DNA of 64,000 nucleotides from Rhyacophila brunnea (GCA_022495005.1 JAGYXB010000269.1:124001-188000); one strand, 5' to 3'. Shown: positions 19,422-32,483, counted from the first letter of the stretch. Notes: a model not told the origin generated them from the letters alone. Translations and numbers: made by a program.

Positions 19422-19862
19422 TGTTACGTATTGAATAAGATGTTTATTTTTAAAAAGGGCCGCACAATCGACGACTGATCTCAGTTATCGATTGGGCGAC
19501 TTATCTCTTTATTTGCACTTTATTATCAAATTAAAATACAATATTATAACAAAAATAGAATAAAATAATTATTTAAATTCGAACACAGGAGGACACTAAA
19601 TTGACATACCGATAACCGACGCGCACGTGATGTATGAAGACTCGCAACTGAACTCGCTCTGATGATTTGTATAATCAAGGGGCTTTATATATTACGATAA
19701 TGAGGCAATTAAGTTGACGATAGTCATGCTTCATTAACACGTAACCCATTACTTTTGTTTACTCAAAAGTGTTTAGCCTTCGATTTGTTATTGATATGTA
19801 AGTCACACGTGTTTATCTACGTGGTTTGTTAAGTAATAGATTGAGGTCATGGGTACATAACA
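19422..19862 (-). repeat. 5' LTR of the errantivirus-like element
   Basis: 441 bp with the same ends as the 3' LTR and seven substitutions between them. On the minus strand a TATAAA lies at 19684-19689, and a TCAGTTG initiator-like motif lies about 30 nt downstream, so this copy should carry the promoter of the element. Confidence 0.95.
19684..19689 (-). promoter_or_regulatory. TATA box in the 5' LTR
   Basis: TATAAA on the minus strand within a longer ATATAAAGCC context, with an initiator-like motif downstream; same in the other LTR. Confidence 0.5.
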
Positions 19863-21048
19863 GTATTATATATAAATATTTTTAAATATATTAACCCCTT
19901 AATAGTTATATTTTAAGAATACATTTTACTTCGATGTTTGGGACCCAAGGTTCTACTCGGTTAAAATCAAATGCCACCTGTTCGACGCTTGTATTCAGAC
20001 GGTGCTGCTTTACGATAGTGAGTCATGGGACATTACGAACATTCGGTAACCTTATACTAAGCTTTGATAACTGGTGTTTGCAGCGGATATTGGTGTGCGG
20101 TGGTGTAAATTTAGATGTAATAGTGGGATAAGAATTCTCAGTTCGGACGATGTAGTCTCTCATCACTTTGTCTCAAGAGAATTTCAACCTGACCTGCCTG
20201 TGCTCCAAGCCAACCGGATTCCGGAGTCCCAGAAGGCTAACTAGAACTAACATCCACAAGGTATACATGGCGGAGCTACATGATACTGGCATAATCTGGG
20301 AAGATGCAAGAATGGCGAGCGACTGAAATACTTAGAGGCACTGTGCGGTGTCTATAATATTATGTTCTAATTAAGGAGCCGATATGAATCAAGAAGAAGA
20401 CTTTGGTACTTACTTAACTGGCGTTAGAGACTATGATCAACAGCACGTACCAATCTCTTTTTCGAAACGTTCTGTCTCCAGTTTATACAGTAGTACAGTT
20501 TATACACTTCTCAATTGTTAAATGCAGCGTCCGTCCATCTCTGCAGTGTTCCGCCCAGATAGACTTTCCATGTGGTATCCAAATGGAGCACACGCCCTCC
20601 ATTTCGACATAAAAAATAATGTCCTCCGTCCATTTTAGATAAAACATTTCCCTTATAACTTCTGATTTGGAGTCATATTTTCCTATAAATTTCTACATCT
20701 ACAGTTTAAATAAAAGTCGCCTGCGCCCCCTGTTTATTAGGTACATTAAAAAAATCGTAATTGTTTTTCATTTCAACTCTGTAGCATATTATCCTCCACT
20801 CCAAGACATTTTTTTACCATTCATAACTTTTCATCTGGTAACCATAGGCCCTAACACCCTTTTAGAGAGCTCTAGATCTATGGAATCATATACCGTGACC
20901 TACACATCAGAGTTTTCCTACCCTTAGAATAATTGACTTTGCTCTACGAATCTTATTTAATCTAGCTCAGTATTGCGACAGATGCGCCATGCTTGATTTT
21001 CTTTCACCGTGGTAATTTATCATTTTTTTCGATGGATATATAATATAT
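19863..21048. other. Interval right of the LTR element, no gene called
   Basis: No finger sequence continues here, in contrast to the left flank of the LTR element. Several short open stretches exist but none shows a family motif. Confidence 0.4.
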
Positions 21049-21100
21049 AAATAATAAACGTTGCAATATAATATATATTATATTGCAACGTTTATTATTT
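21049..21100. repeat. 52-bp perfect palindrome
   Basis: The sequence around AAACGTTGCAATATAAT and its exact reverse complement ATTATATTGCAACGTTT forms an uninterrupted palindrome, able to extrude as a cruciform. Poly-A and poly-T runs follow at about 21120-21140. Confidence 0.9.
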
Positions 21101-21921
21101 TGTAATAATAGCAGAGTTAAAAAAAAAAATTTTTTTTTTGAAGATTAGTGTACGTACATCATCGCCTATTTTTATTAGAAGAGTGTAGGTCACATGTGGA
21201 TATCTATGCCCTGCAGTAGATGAATAATTGTAGGCTGAAATTATGACGCTTGTGATGGCGTTTAATTATTTGTCAATAATGATATGTTATATTAAATTCT
21301 TCGTCATTAAATTTGTCATTGGTGTTATAAATTAAATAATATTCTCAGATATTGGTAAGTAAGTAATAAGATGTCGAAACAGAAGGGAACTGTCAATGTC
21401 TGGTAATTCAATTTGTTGTCTGGTCATATGTCGCATTCTTTCATCACTCGGTTATCACGCGTCACGTGGAAGGCCACGTGACATGTCTCTGTCAAAATAA
21501 CTGTCATTTCGTATTATCGTGTTTATTTCTACATTTCGTTTTCTACCCACACCGACAGATATTTAAAGGTGGGCTTTCCTACCGAACTAAATTCACATCT
21601 TTATGTAATTTGGAAAATACATTCGCCGGTAGATCTAACGTTAATGATTGAATGTTTTTTCGGTGATCGATACTTTTTTCCCACGTTTTGGCAAAATATA
21701 TTGATGAATATAGGTCGTGGGCACGTCCTATCTGAAAATGGCATTCATCTTTTTTGATGAATTTAGTGCTTTATAATTTTTGTAATTTGATTTTCAAATC
21801 CTTTATTTTTACGTAAACCATTTCACAAATATTGATATCGTACGTAGGTATAGAATTTTACTCGGTGTCATGTTTGTATGGATATATACGAACGTGTGTT
21901 ATTAATATTATTACTCCTTTG

Positions 21922-21995
21922 AAAAGCCGGCTCTCGGAGTCCAGTGCTTAAGGTACCGGCCTTTCATCCGGATACTCCGGGTCCGACCCGTTAAG
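21922..21995 (+). repeat. Possible tRNA-derived SINE fragment
   Basis: AGTGCTTAAGGTACCGGCC followed by GGGTCCGACCC at about tRNA A-box/B-box spacing, but no acceptor pairing. Weak. Confidence 0.35.
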
Positions 21996-23285
21996 GTCAA
22001 AATATATTCATGTGATTTTCTCAAAGCCGGGTATCTGATTATTTATAATTAACGTCGATTATATAAAAATACGTACTAAGAATATTGAATTGGTGGCAAA
22101 TATTCAGATAAATTTGACTTCATAACCTGCTCAATAAAATCTAAATAAATATTCGAACATACATAAGAAAAAATTAGCCTTGTGTACATGTGCTTTTTTT
22201 ACCTAGATACCGTTACCCCTATCGAGTAAATGCATAGTTTTTTTCGGAAAAATGATAACCTTATACATATGCAAGTTACGGGATAGTTAGCACTTGATAT
22301 TTGATAATCAGATATAGGTACGTAGTAGATATATCTAAATAAGAGCCAATACCTCGATACTGCAGGAACTGAGCACCAGTAAGAGACTATCCTCGTTTGG
22401 CCTATGTCGTATTGCACGATTCTTTGTTCGCAAGTGTTGGACAATGTGCAAGGTAAATACTGATGGGGTGGAGGGATCAGCTGAAGGAATTCACTGCAAA
22501 AACCCAACCCCGAAAATAGGAGAAAACTCGACGTTCTATAAGATTCACATTATTTAATATAAAAATACAAAGGTATTAATATACTCTTCTAATGTACTTG
22601 CTTATTAATTTAACTATAAATTAATTGCTCAGTTATAAAAAAGCCTCCTTTTAATATCAGTGTGTTACAATGACTATTCGCACGCATCTAAAGGCCGCAC
22701 CCCGCGTTTCTCGTGTCTGGCATATTTAGTCCGTATGCAGGGCATGTGACAACAAACTACTATATTCGCAGTAATGTGTGCTGGGATATTCTGGCGACCT
22801 TCAGACGAGTTTTGCAATGCGGCGACCTCGTGACGCTTCGTCGTATTTGCGGCGGGGATTTATGTAACTACCCGCTCCCAGTTCTGGATACGGGCTTACT
22901 AATGTTCAGCCTCATCCCTCAACTTACTAAATCATTACAGAGAAAATATTTTCGTCATGTCAGCGATTATTTAAGTAGTTTCATTTAATTATATAATATT
23001 GATGTCACTTGGTGTGGTTCACATATACCTAAAACATATTTAATACGGGACGTATTTTTCACCATTATATACCTACTTATACATTTGTTTAATCATGTTT
23101 TAAACAACTCTCATAAGAATGAGTTTTGTTTTGACATTGTATTAAATTAGGGAATATTTTCAAATACTGGCAATTAACTACAGATGCTTATCTTTCAGTA
23201 GTGATCATATGCATTAGAAGGAGTTGTAACTTGTAAGTTTGTTAGAACTTGGTAACATATTTTAGTAATGAGCAAATATTCCTGG
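21996..23285. other. Interval without a supported gene
   Basis: A less AT-rich patch at about 22690-22900 has one 91-codon plus-strand frame (22713-22988) with no recognised motif. Nothing else is supported. Confidence 0.35.
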
Positions 23286-23475
23286 GATCGACATCCAGGT
23301 GACCAACATTAATTAATAGGCGAAAGCACTCTCCCAGGAAGTGATAGACGTGAATTCAAGTCCCACTCAGTCCATTTTTTTTTTAATAATATCTACCTAT
23401 GCAAATGTTTTGTTTCTGAGGTTTTTCAAACTTATGTTTTTTTGTAATAAAGAATTTAATATTCTGAAAACCTTT
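23286..23475 (+). repeat. SINE, tRNA-like head and conserved tail
   Basis: Head: AGGCGAAAGCACTCTCCCAGG then GAATTCAAGTCCCACTC (A- and B-box-like). Tail: TGTTTCTGAGGTTTTTCAAA then a TAATAAAGAATTT phrase. The tail recurs near 38450, 46910 and 62580. Confidence 0.6.
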
Positions 23476-23693
23476 TGTAGGTGTGTAGATAGTTACCCAA
23501 ATTCTAGTATTGAATTAAAAGTATAAGATGGCCAATAATAATTATTTGGCTAGCACCAGACGTTTGTTGCAATTAAATTAATAATGTCATTTATCTTAAA
23601 TGATCACAAAAAAAATTGTCTTGATTATTGTATGTAATTTTAAGTAGCAGGTATATCGGTTAAAACCTAGTTAAATAAATAATTCGCATGCAT

Positions 23694-23775
23694 CACAGAC
23701 GTATCGATAGCTTAGAGGCGTAAGCACTCACTCGGAAAGCGAAAGACGTGAATTCGAGTCACATCCAATGTTTAC
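23694..23775 (+). repeat. SINE head, related to 23286 copy
   Basis: TAGAGGCGTAAGCACTCACTC and GACGTGAATTCGAGTC match the head of the neighbouring SINE, here without the tail. Confidence 0.55.
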
Positions 23776-24639
23776 TTAGCGGTAATTCATGATTACTTAT
23801 TTATGAAATGTTCTTGCAATTCACCACGCATAAGATAATTTTATGGCACGTGTTGCTGCGCTCACGTGGTGAGCTTAATCACTCAATAATATAATTTATA
23901 TTGAAATTTTTAGCATCTCACATTTGGTCCAGTAAATTAGGCTAGTAATCAATTCTCAAAATATTACTACAAATGTTATCTATCGTCTAATATGAAGCTC
24001 GAAGATTTCAGTGATGGTAGTTCTGTCTGGCGTGAAACTTTCAAGATAATATCGACCCTTAATCGGCAGAACAACGTAAGCGACACTTTTTGGTAAATTG
24101 CGTTTTAAATTGAGAACTGTTCAATATCACCTAGCGCGTAAGTGACAAAAATATTAGAGCCCGATCTCAATCGCGTGACATTTTTTTAGGGTCTGTGCCT
24201 TTTAGCGTTTTAACTTGTATCGCATTATAAAGTAGAGCAAAACAACGTAACCAACGTTATTTGATAGTGTAAGCTACGGTACGGTTTATTCGGTGGTCCG
24301 TCTGGTAGTGAGTTGTTCGAAAACCGATTTGGGAGCAAAGCTCGCGCCGTCCAGTTAAACTGGCTGAGATAAAATAAACCTGGTAATAGAGTTTATTAAA
24401 CAATAATTACCCGCCGTTCCATCTCACTACTGTCGGAATAATCTACGAAGAATAGTATCTTCCTGTAGATTTTTGAAATGTTAAAAATGTATATAAAATT
24501 TATACTGAAAATTTGGATTATTTGAATGAATCCACTAATGTCGTGATTCGGAATGTTTTCAGAAACGTATTTAATAGACTGTAAGTTCAACTTGGGTTTT
24601 CATCTACCAAAAACGATAATGGTGTTCTTTTTGCGAGAA

Positions 24640-25835
24640 AGTAACAAATATGTCTGGTGACGAGAGACTTCGGCTAATTGAAACGGATACTTACAAATGT
24701 CCCCTTACCGTAAAGGATAAATGCAAGGAGATGTTCTTTAATGATCTGGCCAAAAGTAAAAATCACAATGACGTTTTGTGCGCAAGTTTTGACCTCGAGA
24801 AGGTGCTAAACACTCCCTAGTCGAAATACGCATACTATAATGAAAGTATCTGCGAAAGTGGAACAAATAATGGATACTGCTTTTTATGGGGTGAAACTGA
24901 TGGTAAACGTGGCAGTAATGAGATCTCCGCAATCATGCACAAATCTTTGGACAGGACTGACAAAGCGGGAAAAAATCAAGGAATTATTATACTGTGATTG
25001 GTCAGAATAAGAACCGGGCAACACTGGGTATGCTATCTTATTTTATGAAAAATTCAACTTTCATTGAATTGATAGAAATACATTTTCTATTACTAGTGGG
25101 TCTATTCTGTATTTATCGACCGCTAAAGTGATAAAGTGATAAATATTATCAAACTTAGAGTAGGTTTGTATTATAGAATTAGCACTTATTGTAACAATTA
25201 CAATACGTTGATTGTAATTGTTGCAATAAGTACTAACACTTTTATATAAACCTACCCTAAGTTTGATAATATCTATCACTTTAGCGGTCGATAAGTATAG
25301 AATAGACCCACTGGTCGTACTACGATGCCGGTCGATTCCATTCATGCGACAATTGAGTCATTTATATTCAGAGTAGTTTGGGCACTATCAGAATGACCCA
25401 CTATCATTTCCAACGCTAGGTCATCATTTCATATGCAGAATTCCGTGACTGGAAATCTTTCGCTGCTACTTGCATTCCTTCAAAGTTCAAAATTAAATTT
25501 GGTGAATTACGAAAGGCATAATTTAAAAAACTTACCAAATATTGTACCTACTCTGGTGACAGTAGGACTAAACTGTTAGACCTAGAAAATGTCATCAGAT
25601 CCCGATCAAGTGCTGTGATGTTTTAAGCGCAGCCACCCTTGCTGTATAGTGCTAAATCACCAATATCGGAGATCGAGTATAACGATCTTAAAAGTCTCTG
25701 TGTTAAATGTAATATCCCTCAGAGATGACGGATGAGTTTATGAAACTGCCACATGGATTATCAGTGGAAGATACTTTACCGGAATCCGATCAGGAAGATG
25801 TGAATGAGGATAATACAGCGATTACTGCTTAAAAA
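24640..25835 (+). pseudogene. DUF7869-like transposon protein, broken
   Basis: The plus strand reads SFDLEKVLNTP, stop, then YYNESICESGTNNGYCFLWG, DGKRGSNEISAIMHKSL. This order (D-L-x-x-V-L-x-T-P, Y-N-x-x-x-x-E-S-G, F-x-W-x-E, R-G-x-N-E-I) is that of the DUF7869 family found in insect transposons. After an inserted foldback element the reading goes on with a SIHATIES block and the fragment PTIISNAR, and ends in an acidic tail (LPESDQEDVNEDN). Several stops and frameshifts make it dead. Superfamily of the parent transposon is uncertain. Confidence 0.55.
25095..25312. mobile_element. Foldback MITE inside the DUF7869-like relic
   Basis: A 218-bp near-palindrome: AGTGGGTCTATTCTGTATTT... and its inverted partner ending AATAGACCCACT, sharing TTATCGACCGCTAAAGTGAT on both arms. 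It interrupts the broken transposon gene. Confidence 0.75.
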
Positions 25836-26510
25836 ATGTGGGACAATAATTTTTTTGTAAAACTGAATAGTTGAATTTTATTTTATCATAATTAGTAGGT
25901 CCCCATATTTAATTATGTACGAGTAGATACGTACCTATTTCATTTTGAAAAATAACAATACTTGATAATATTAATAATATAAGCGAAACCTTAAAAATGC
26001 CAATCATTTATTTTTATTTTACCCATATGTGATTAAGTATCTACAAGCAAAAATATTAATTTAAAAAGTCAAAGTATTTTTAATTTATTTAACAACGCCC
26101 CCTTTCGTAAAATAAATGGGTACTTATGTTATTTATTTTAATACTTAATTAGTAATGCCCTGTCATGATAATTAGCATGAAATTTATAAATAAAAACGAC
26201 TACGCCAAATAGCGTAAGCGACAGGCCTGGAAAAAATATTGCGTCATAGACATAAGCAAAACAGCGTTACCGCCACTATCTCGAAAACTAAAAGCACTAA
26301 TACAATTGTTTTATAATTTCCGTATAGGCAGTAACCAATTATTATTAACCACATTAACAGAATTCATTTTTGGAACTAATTACGGGAATAATTTAAAAAA
26401 AACCTTCTCTTCTAAAATTTATGAATTGTCGCTTACGTTGTTCATATTAGCAAGTCACGCGGCGTTGTCGGTTGCGTTGTAGTCTATTCTTACTGAACTC
26501 TATTATTCCC

Positions 26511-28597
26511 TTAAAAAGGGAGTAAGATTCTCGTTCGGTTCGGTTTCGACGTCTCGGTCCGGTTAATTGAAATGAGAGAGACCTTGGTATCACTTTATAA
26601 AGAGTGTGCATGCCTCGCTACTGTCTTATTGCTTTTTTCTCCCGCACTGCTCTTCGCCTAGTGGCGTGCAATAATAAACCCGAACCATGTGAAACCGCTG
26701 TTATTGTGGATTTTAATATAATGAAAATGATCAGTTCATCTCTGAAGGTAATTAGAAACTAAATAGGCCAGTCGGGACTGACATTTTACAGGAATTTAGC
26801 CCACGGTCTCCTTATTGACTAAAAGCGTGACAGTTCCTTGTTGCGATGTTTATAAATTTTCGATGCGCCAACCTATATAATATTGACTTTTCTATGACTA
26901 ACAATTCAGCCACACTATAAACGTCTTAATCGCCTGCCATCATTTTGTAATACAAAAAGTTCGCGTTAATCTCTGTAGCAGCAATCGTCGCCCGCAGCCA
27001 CCAATGCACCTTCTCCAGTGTTACCAGCTCTCGTCAATAAAAACATGACGGATGAGGTGGAAAAATAGGTCATTTGACATATTTATTTTTGTAAATTCTG
27101 ATGAAAATATCATAATGTTATCTTATATACCTTTCTTATAAATAGGTTTCATATATAGTAAAAAAAAAAGTCGCATGCGGCTCAATTTTGTTTAGTCGTT
27201 TTATTTGTACATTTGATAATCGTGCTTTGACCTTACTACATTTTTTTTTCTTACTTAGTCACTTTTAGTTTTACTTGCTTACGTTATACCTCGTGGCTTC
27301 AGATCGTGACCGCGTTGAAATTATGTCATCTTTTGAGCGACCAATACTTTCCACCCCTTTCGATCGTCTGCTTTTCTCGGGGCAGAATGAAAGCTGCCCC
27401 CCCCCCCCCCCGTCAGTTCCTTCATTTGGTCGCTCTAGCGCGCCGATGATATTCCTCTGCTTTGTCTTCCCTGGAGGCTACCCAACTTTAATCGGTCAAT
27501 AATAAATGTTGTCTTCCGCCCTCCATTGGGGGAATTTTGCTGACCTCTGCTCGATACTCTATATGTATAGGTAATAATAGGGTTTTACAGAAACATCTTG
27601 AATTTCACTTAATTATATTGTAAATGGCGTTATTAGGGACCACCAACGTATGCAAATTATGTATTTAAATTCACACGTAACTATGTTTTCAATACCAAAT
27701 AATTTATACATACTGACTATCAGACAAAGAGTGACTAGAATAACTACTCATCTGCACAATAATGTTATTAAACCTCCTAATTTTATTCTGTTTCGGTTAA
27801 GAGAGCTTGAAGAGAAAAAATCATAATATTGTGTTGTTGGAAGCGAAATATTTTTGAGTTTACATTCGTTATTATGATACGGAACATAGATTGGTAGTCA
27901 TACAATTAATTTCAATAAACTTTTTGTGACGTTTGCTGATCTCAAGATACGGACTTAATGCTTCTCGCTTTGATGCATTTCCAAGAGGGCGTCGCATTGC
28001 ACTCCGACCATCGTAAGCCTGTGTATTGTAGGATTCCAATTTATTACATTCCTTCCTGAAATTGAAATACTTACTCATAGTCATTAATTGTTTTATTTCT
28101 TATTTACTTGCTCGGCAATAGATACATATTATTATTAGGCTAATTAGAGATATAGTAAAATAGTAAAAATATAAACATATATCTACCTAAACTTATTATT
28201 TCTCATCTATAACAATGTCATATTTCATATATCACTCATTGTTTTACATGTAAAATGTATCTTAATCTTGATTTAACTTATTATGAGAACATCATAATCC
28301 TCGGATCAATGAATAAATGTATCACCTTTTTGAATAGACACGTTAAACGCTCTGATTTCTTAGCTCCGTATTAAGCTATTAAAGATTTTCATACACAGAT
28401 GATTTAAACTGTCACTGTGTGCCATGCTAACTGAAACTGTAGCTTTAAACCTAACTATTATAATATAAGACGTGTCTCACCATTTGTGGCACGTTACAAT
28501 ATAATTTAAGTTTTTTTTATATTTTTTTAATTTCTTATTCGCATTCTAAATTACAACATTCACTCTAAAGTGGAGCATAATATGGGTCTCCACATAG
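26511..28597. other. Interval without a supported gene
   Basis: Includes a 15-base C run (27397-27411). An ATG followed eight codons later by a GTAATT donor near 26720-26748 could be a first exon of something, but nothing supports it. Confidence 0.35.
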
Positions 28598-29348
28598 TGT
28601 ATATGTTACACCGAATGTGCGAAATTGACTATTACATGAAATGGGCAAAATTTTGGCTAATACATGTAATAGTCAAGCCTGTTGCCTTATTCATGAATTA
28701 GGTAAATTTTCTGCTGAGTACATGAATTCGCCAGGGTATGGAATTCTTGAACTGTCAACATGACAGAAGAAAAAGTAAATTTAATATGGATGGTTTTATT
28801 AGTTATAATTGGACATAGGTAATATAATATTTTTATTATTATGTTAGGTTTTGTAATTCTGAATTAAATTATTTAACTGAATGTCCATTTTGAGGTTAGC
28901 TTACAAGTGTCAACAAACTATCACAAACATTCAATCGACCATTGCACGATTGATACCCAAGCACGAATCAAATCGCGAAAATACTTTTCAATAAAATTCT
29001 TCCGTTATCATATTATAGTTCTAAATTTTTTTTGCGCATAGTAAATGGATACGAACGTCATTGTAGTTATTGATTGGTATATTTTAATATTATAATCAAT
29101 GACATTTTGACCAATGCATGAGCATTTTGATACATTTAGTTAAGTTGCAAAAAATACCACCGTAGCGCTACTATCTAATTTGTCCAATACATGAACTAGG
29201 CAGAAAAATTACTGCCGAATTCACGCATTCTCCAGATATTTTGTCTAATTCATGAATAAGGTAACGGGCTTGCATTTTTCATGATTTAGGCAAAATTTTG
29301 CCCATTTCATGTAATATTCAATTTCGCACATTCGGCGTAACATATACA
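28598..29348. mobile_element. MITE with long inverted ends
   Basis: About 150 bp at each end are inverted copies: TGTATATGTTACACCGAATG, then CGAAATTGACTATTACATGA at left, and CGGCGTAACATATACA at the right edge. No ORF inside. Target duplication not clear. Confidence 0.7.
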
Positions 29349-29914
29349 TAAGTAATGGCTAATGGTAAACAAACAACATGATCATTAAAGTTGATACTGT
29401 CCCTTGATAATTATTAAAATTAGCGAATTAAGTATGTGGGTGCTATACAAATTTCAGAATGGTCCGATATATTTTTGATTCGTTATTGTAGTGTAGTAGG
29501 TCAATTCTTCCTTTAATTAATAACTGGTTGAAAGTCAGTAATATCCGTTGCAAAAATAATAATTATTATTTTACAGACGTCGTCCCACGTATAATATTCC
29601 ACTTGTCTGTTGTAATCGCCCTAGGTCATCCAATCGGCCGTCTTCCGTATTTGTTCTGAGGGTTTACACCTCAAGGTGGGCGGGTGGCTCGTCTCGAAGA
29701 CCAGCTCGTGTCAGATGATCGTGGCTCGTGGGAGGAAGTCGGGAAGTTTCAAAAGCTCTGGTTTTGTGCAAATTTATGGACTCTTGACTAATACTTATGT
29801 TCCGATCTACGATACCCATCCAAAGTTTATGCGAATATTATGATATTCCTGGTTATAAATGGTTGACATTATAAAAGAGTTACCATACAACTTATGTTAT
29901 TAAAACAAATTAGA

Positions 29915-31439
29915 AGATCTTGGCATAAAAACATCAAATGTCCACTTTTTCCATTTCCATTTTATTGCATTTCTATATTCCCTGTGTATGATTACATACA
30001 ACTGCAAAGATATATTTAGATATATTAGTTCTACACTTTTATCACCAGGCGGCGTTAGTAATGTTAGTATACATTCCATACAATTTAGTGTCTGAGCTGT
30101 CAAATTATCCTTGATTCGTTTAATTATTGCTTTTTATAACGTTTTCTTATGATTTTTTAAATTTTTTATCATGGATATTGCTAGCATAGACATCTGAAAC
30201 GTCTCGAAAGAGAAAAATTAACAAAACCAAGCAACGTTTTTACCAAAACGGTGACTTTCATTATTGTTCAGTTGATAGTTCAGTTCAGTTGAATAGGGTG
30301 GTATTGGATGCAATAAGGAAAATTCTAGGCCCTTCATTATAAAATCTAAAGAGACCGGAAAAAAAGATATTTTTAATATCAAATATAGGTTAAAACTTTG
30401 GCATTTTTCGGTAAAAATTTGTAGGCTAGTTATAATGTACAGAATAGACCAGGCTAGTAAGGGAGAAGTGCTTTGCGAACATTTCAGTTTCTCTCTGGGC
30501 TGTGGGATAGATTTAATGTAGTGAAGAAAAATCAAATGCAAGTCGCGATTGCATTTAAAACAACATAATGGTGGATTAATTCCATTGAAAGGAGCTAAAA
30601 AATATATATTTTAAAATTAGCTAAATATTTACAAAACCCAATAAAAGCATCGTTTAATTTGCTGATAGTGAAGGTGTCAGATGAAGCTAATCGGTTTTCT
30701 TTTTTCGTGTTAACTATCAATTCATGGTGGAAATCCATTGTGTTAATGATTTAATTTAATAAAACAGATTTTTTAGTACTTATTCCACTTTTAATAAATA
30801 AATGTGGACAGGTTTCGTCCGCCTTAGAGGGAAATTTTCAACTGTTGTAAACAGTTGGCAGAAAAACAGAGGCGGACGAAACCAGTCCAGATTTATTTAT
30901 TTAAAGTGGAATAAGTAGATAATAAAAAATGTGTTTTATTAAATTAAATCAATAATAATAATATGAAGCTAATCATTATTAACCCGCACATAATTAAAAC
31001 ATTTTTTTAAATATTTAATTCTTGATTTTTTACATTCATTGAAGTCGTTTGTTAATAGGTAAATAATATGTCCAAACCTTATTAAGAGTTGTATTATGAT
31101 TAAAAAATAACAGAAATATATATTCTTTATTTTATTTAATAAAATTATTGTTTTAGTCATACTATTTACATTTCGATCTTTTCAATTTTGCAATAAAAAC
31201 AACAAATGTCCAAAAATTGTGTAAAAACAGCAAATGTCACACTCATTCTTTTTTTAAATATCAATTTAACCTAAATAAATTTAATATATTTTTTACATTC
31301 ATATAGTGCATATAAGGTTTCTCTACAATTCCTCATTGTCAAATTAAAAAAATTTCTCTTGACAACCAAGATATTATGTTTTTATCCTCTCCTGAAAAAA
31401 AAGTGTTTTGTGACATTTGCTGTTTTTATGCCAAGATCT
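29915..31439. mobile_element. 1.5-kb element with inverted ends
   Basis: AGATCTTGGCATAAAAACA(T/G)CAAATGTC at left (29915) is inverted at right (31411-31439). A further direct copy of AAAACAGCAAATGTCACA lies near 31230. No coding capacity seen. Another foldback element sits inside. Confidence 0.55.
30748..30950. mobile_element. Foldback MITE nested in the 1.5-kb element
   Basis: Arms ATTTAATTTAATAAAACA...ATTCCACTTT...GGTTTCGTCCGCCT and their inverted partner make a hairpin of about 200 bp with minor mismatches. Confidence 0.7.
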
Positions 31440-31545
31440 CCTATTCACCAGATCTGACAAAACAAGAAAACGTCTTTACGCTTATTTTGTTAACCAAAAG
31501 CAAAAGCGACCCGCGTGTAACTAATAATATGTCATCCAATATTAC

Positions 31546-32278
31546 TAGGGATTCCAATCCCGGGATTCCGAGCTATTTTCGATACCTATGAATCCCGGGA
31601 TTGATAAACATAATCCCGAAACTTTCGGGATTGATTTTTTTATCAATTTTTATGGAAAATAAAATAAAAACGAAAATATAACAGAAAAAATACTTTTAAT
31701 AACAAATAACTACATTAGAAATAAACTGACTTTGAATGAAGTTTGATTTATACCCATGAATAAATTGCCGATTCATTTTATTTTTTCACATAAATTAATA
31801 AAAATGAGAAAGATTGAAAAAAAACAATGCTTCGCACTATAAACAAAGCGATTCCACCATGATCTCATACGTTTTACGGCAGTTTCATATTTGGCTGACT
31901 AATTAGATTTATGAAGCGGAAAGGCCATAAGTACACCATGATTTGCTTTACTATTTTAAATCTCGCTAACACATTCATTAAGTCTTTACTATCAGAAACA
32001 ACAATCTCATATTAAATTCACATTATTATTTATATTACAATATTATTTACTCCATTAAACTTATGTATTTCCAAGATTGAACGTATACAATATTAACAAT
32101 AAATGTCTTAAATAGTATAAAATTATACTAGAATTATTTTTGACCGATTTTATCAATGTTATTTGTAAATATATTTTTTTTATATTAATAATGGAAAAAA
32201 TGCCAACCAGTCCCGGGATTGTCAAATTGTAATCCCGAAATCCCGGGTCAGAATTTTGGCTTGGGATTGGATTCCCTA
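31546..32278. mobile_element. Non-autonomous hAT element with 8-bp target duplication
   Basis: 733 bp starting TAGGGATTCCAATCCCGGG and ending GGGATTGGATTCCCTA, flanked on both sides by AATATTAC (31538-31545 and 32279-32286). Inverted ends plus an exact 8-bp duplication are the hAT signature. No transposase inside. Confidence 0.85.
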
Positions 32279-32483
32279 AATATTACTATATCCCAGATGA
32301 ATGTTTAAATAATTCCAAAAGTCTGACATATTATGTATTTTTTCACCCTTATTTTGTTGGTGTTAGTTTTGTAGTGTTTGGAATAGAACATTAATTTACA
32401 AAACATTTGACTTATTTATAAATAGGTAATATGTAATAAACTATTTATTTTATTCAACGAATAATTTTATTCACAAGACAATG

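Larger units (their letters stand above)
11013..19862 (-). mobile_element. Env-bearing Ty3/gypsy LTR element (errantivirus-like) with a macrodomain
   Basis: A complete 8,850-bp element in minus orientation: 5' LTR (19422-19862), tRNA-type primer site, leader, gag, -1 frameshift signal, protease-RT, RNase H-macrodomain-integrase, env, polypurine tract, 3' LTR. Gene order and an F-like envelope place it with insect endogenous retroviruses (Errantivirus, Metaviridae). This copy carries a frameshift in pol and one in env, so it should not be able to complete a cycle alone. No direct target duplication flanks it (left ...CACAT, right GTATT...), and only the left flank is zinc-finger sequence. Confidence 0.95.
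24069..26443 (+). mobile_element. Transposon relic with 17-bp exact inverted repeats
   Basis: GAACAACGTAAGCGACA at 24069-24085 occurs as its exact reverse complement at 26427-26443. Between them lies a broken gene of a DUF7869-like protein and further ACGTAAGCGACA-type motifs near both ends. The true outer ends lie somewhat outside and were not fixed. Confidence 0.55.

Noticed and set aside
22713..22988. 91-codon open frame in a less AT-rich patch
   Set aside because: No domain, no splice context and no second evidence, so not called as a gene.
26712..26748. Short first coding exon of the RhoGAP gene (ATG, eight further codons, GTAATT donor, phase 0)
   Set aside because: Phase fits but the peptide has no resemblance to the family and such short matches arise by chance.
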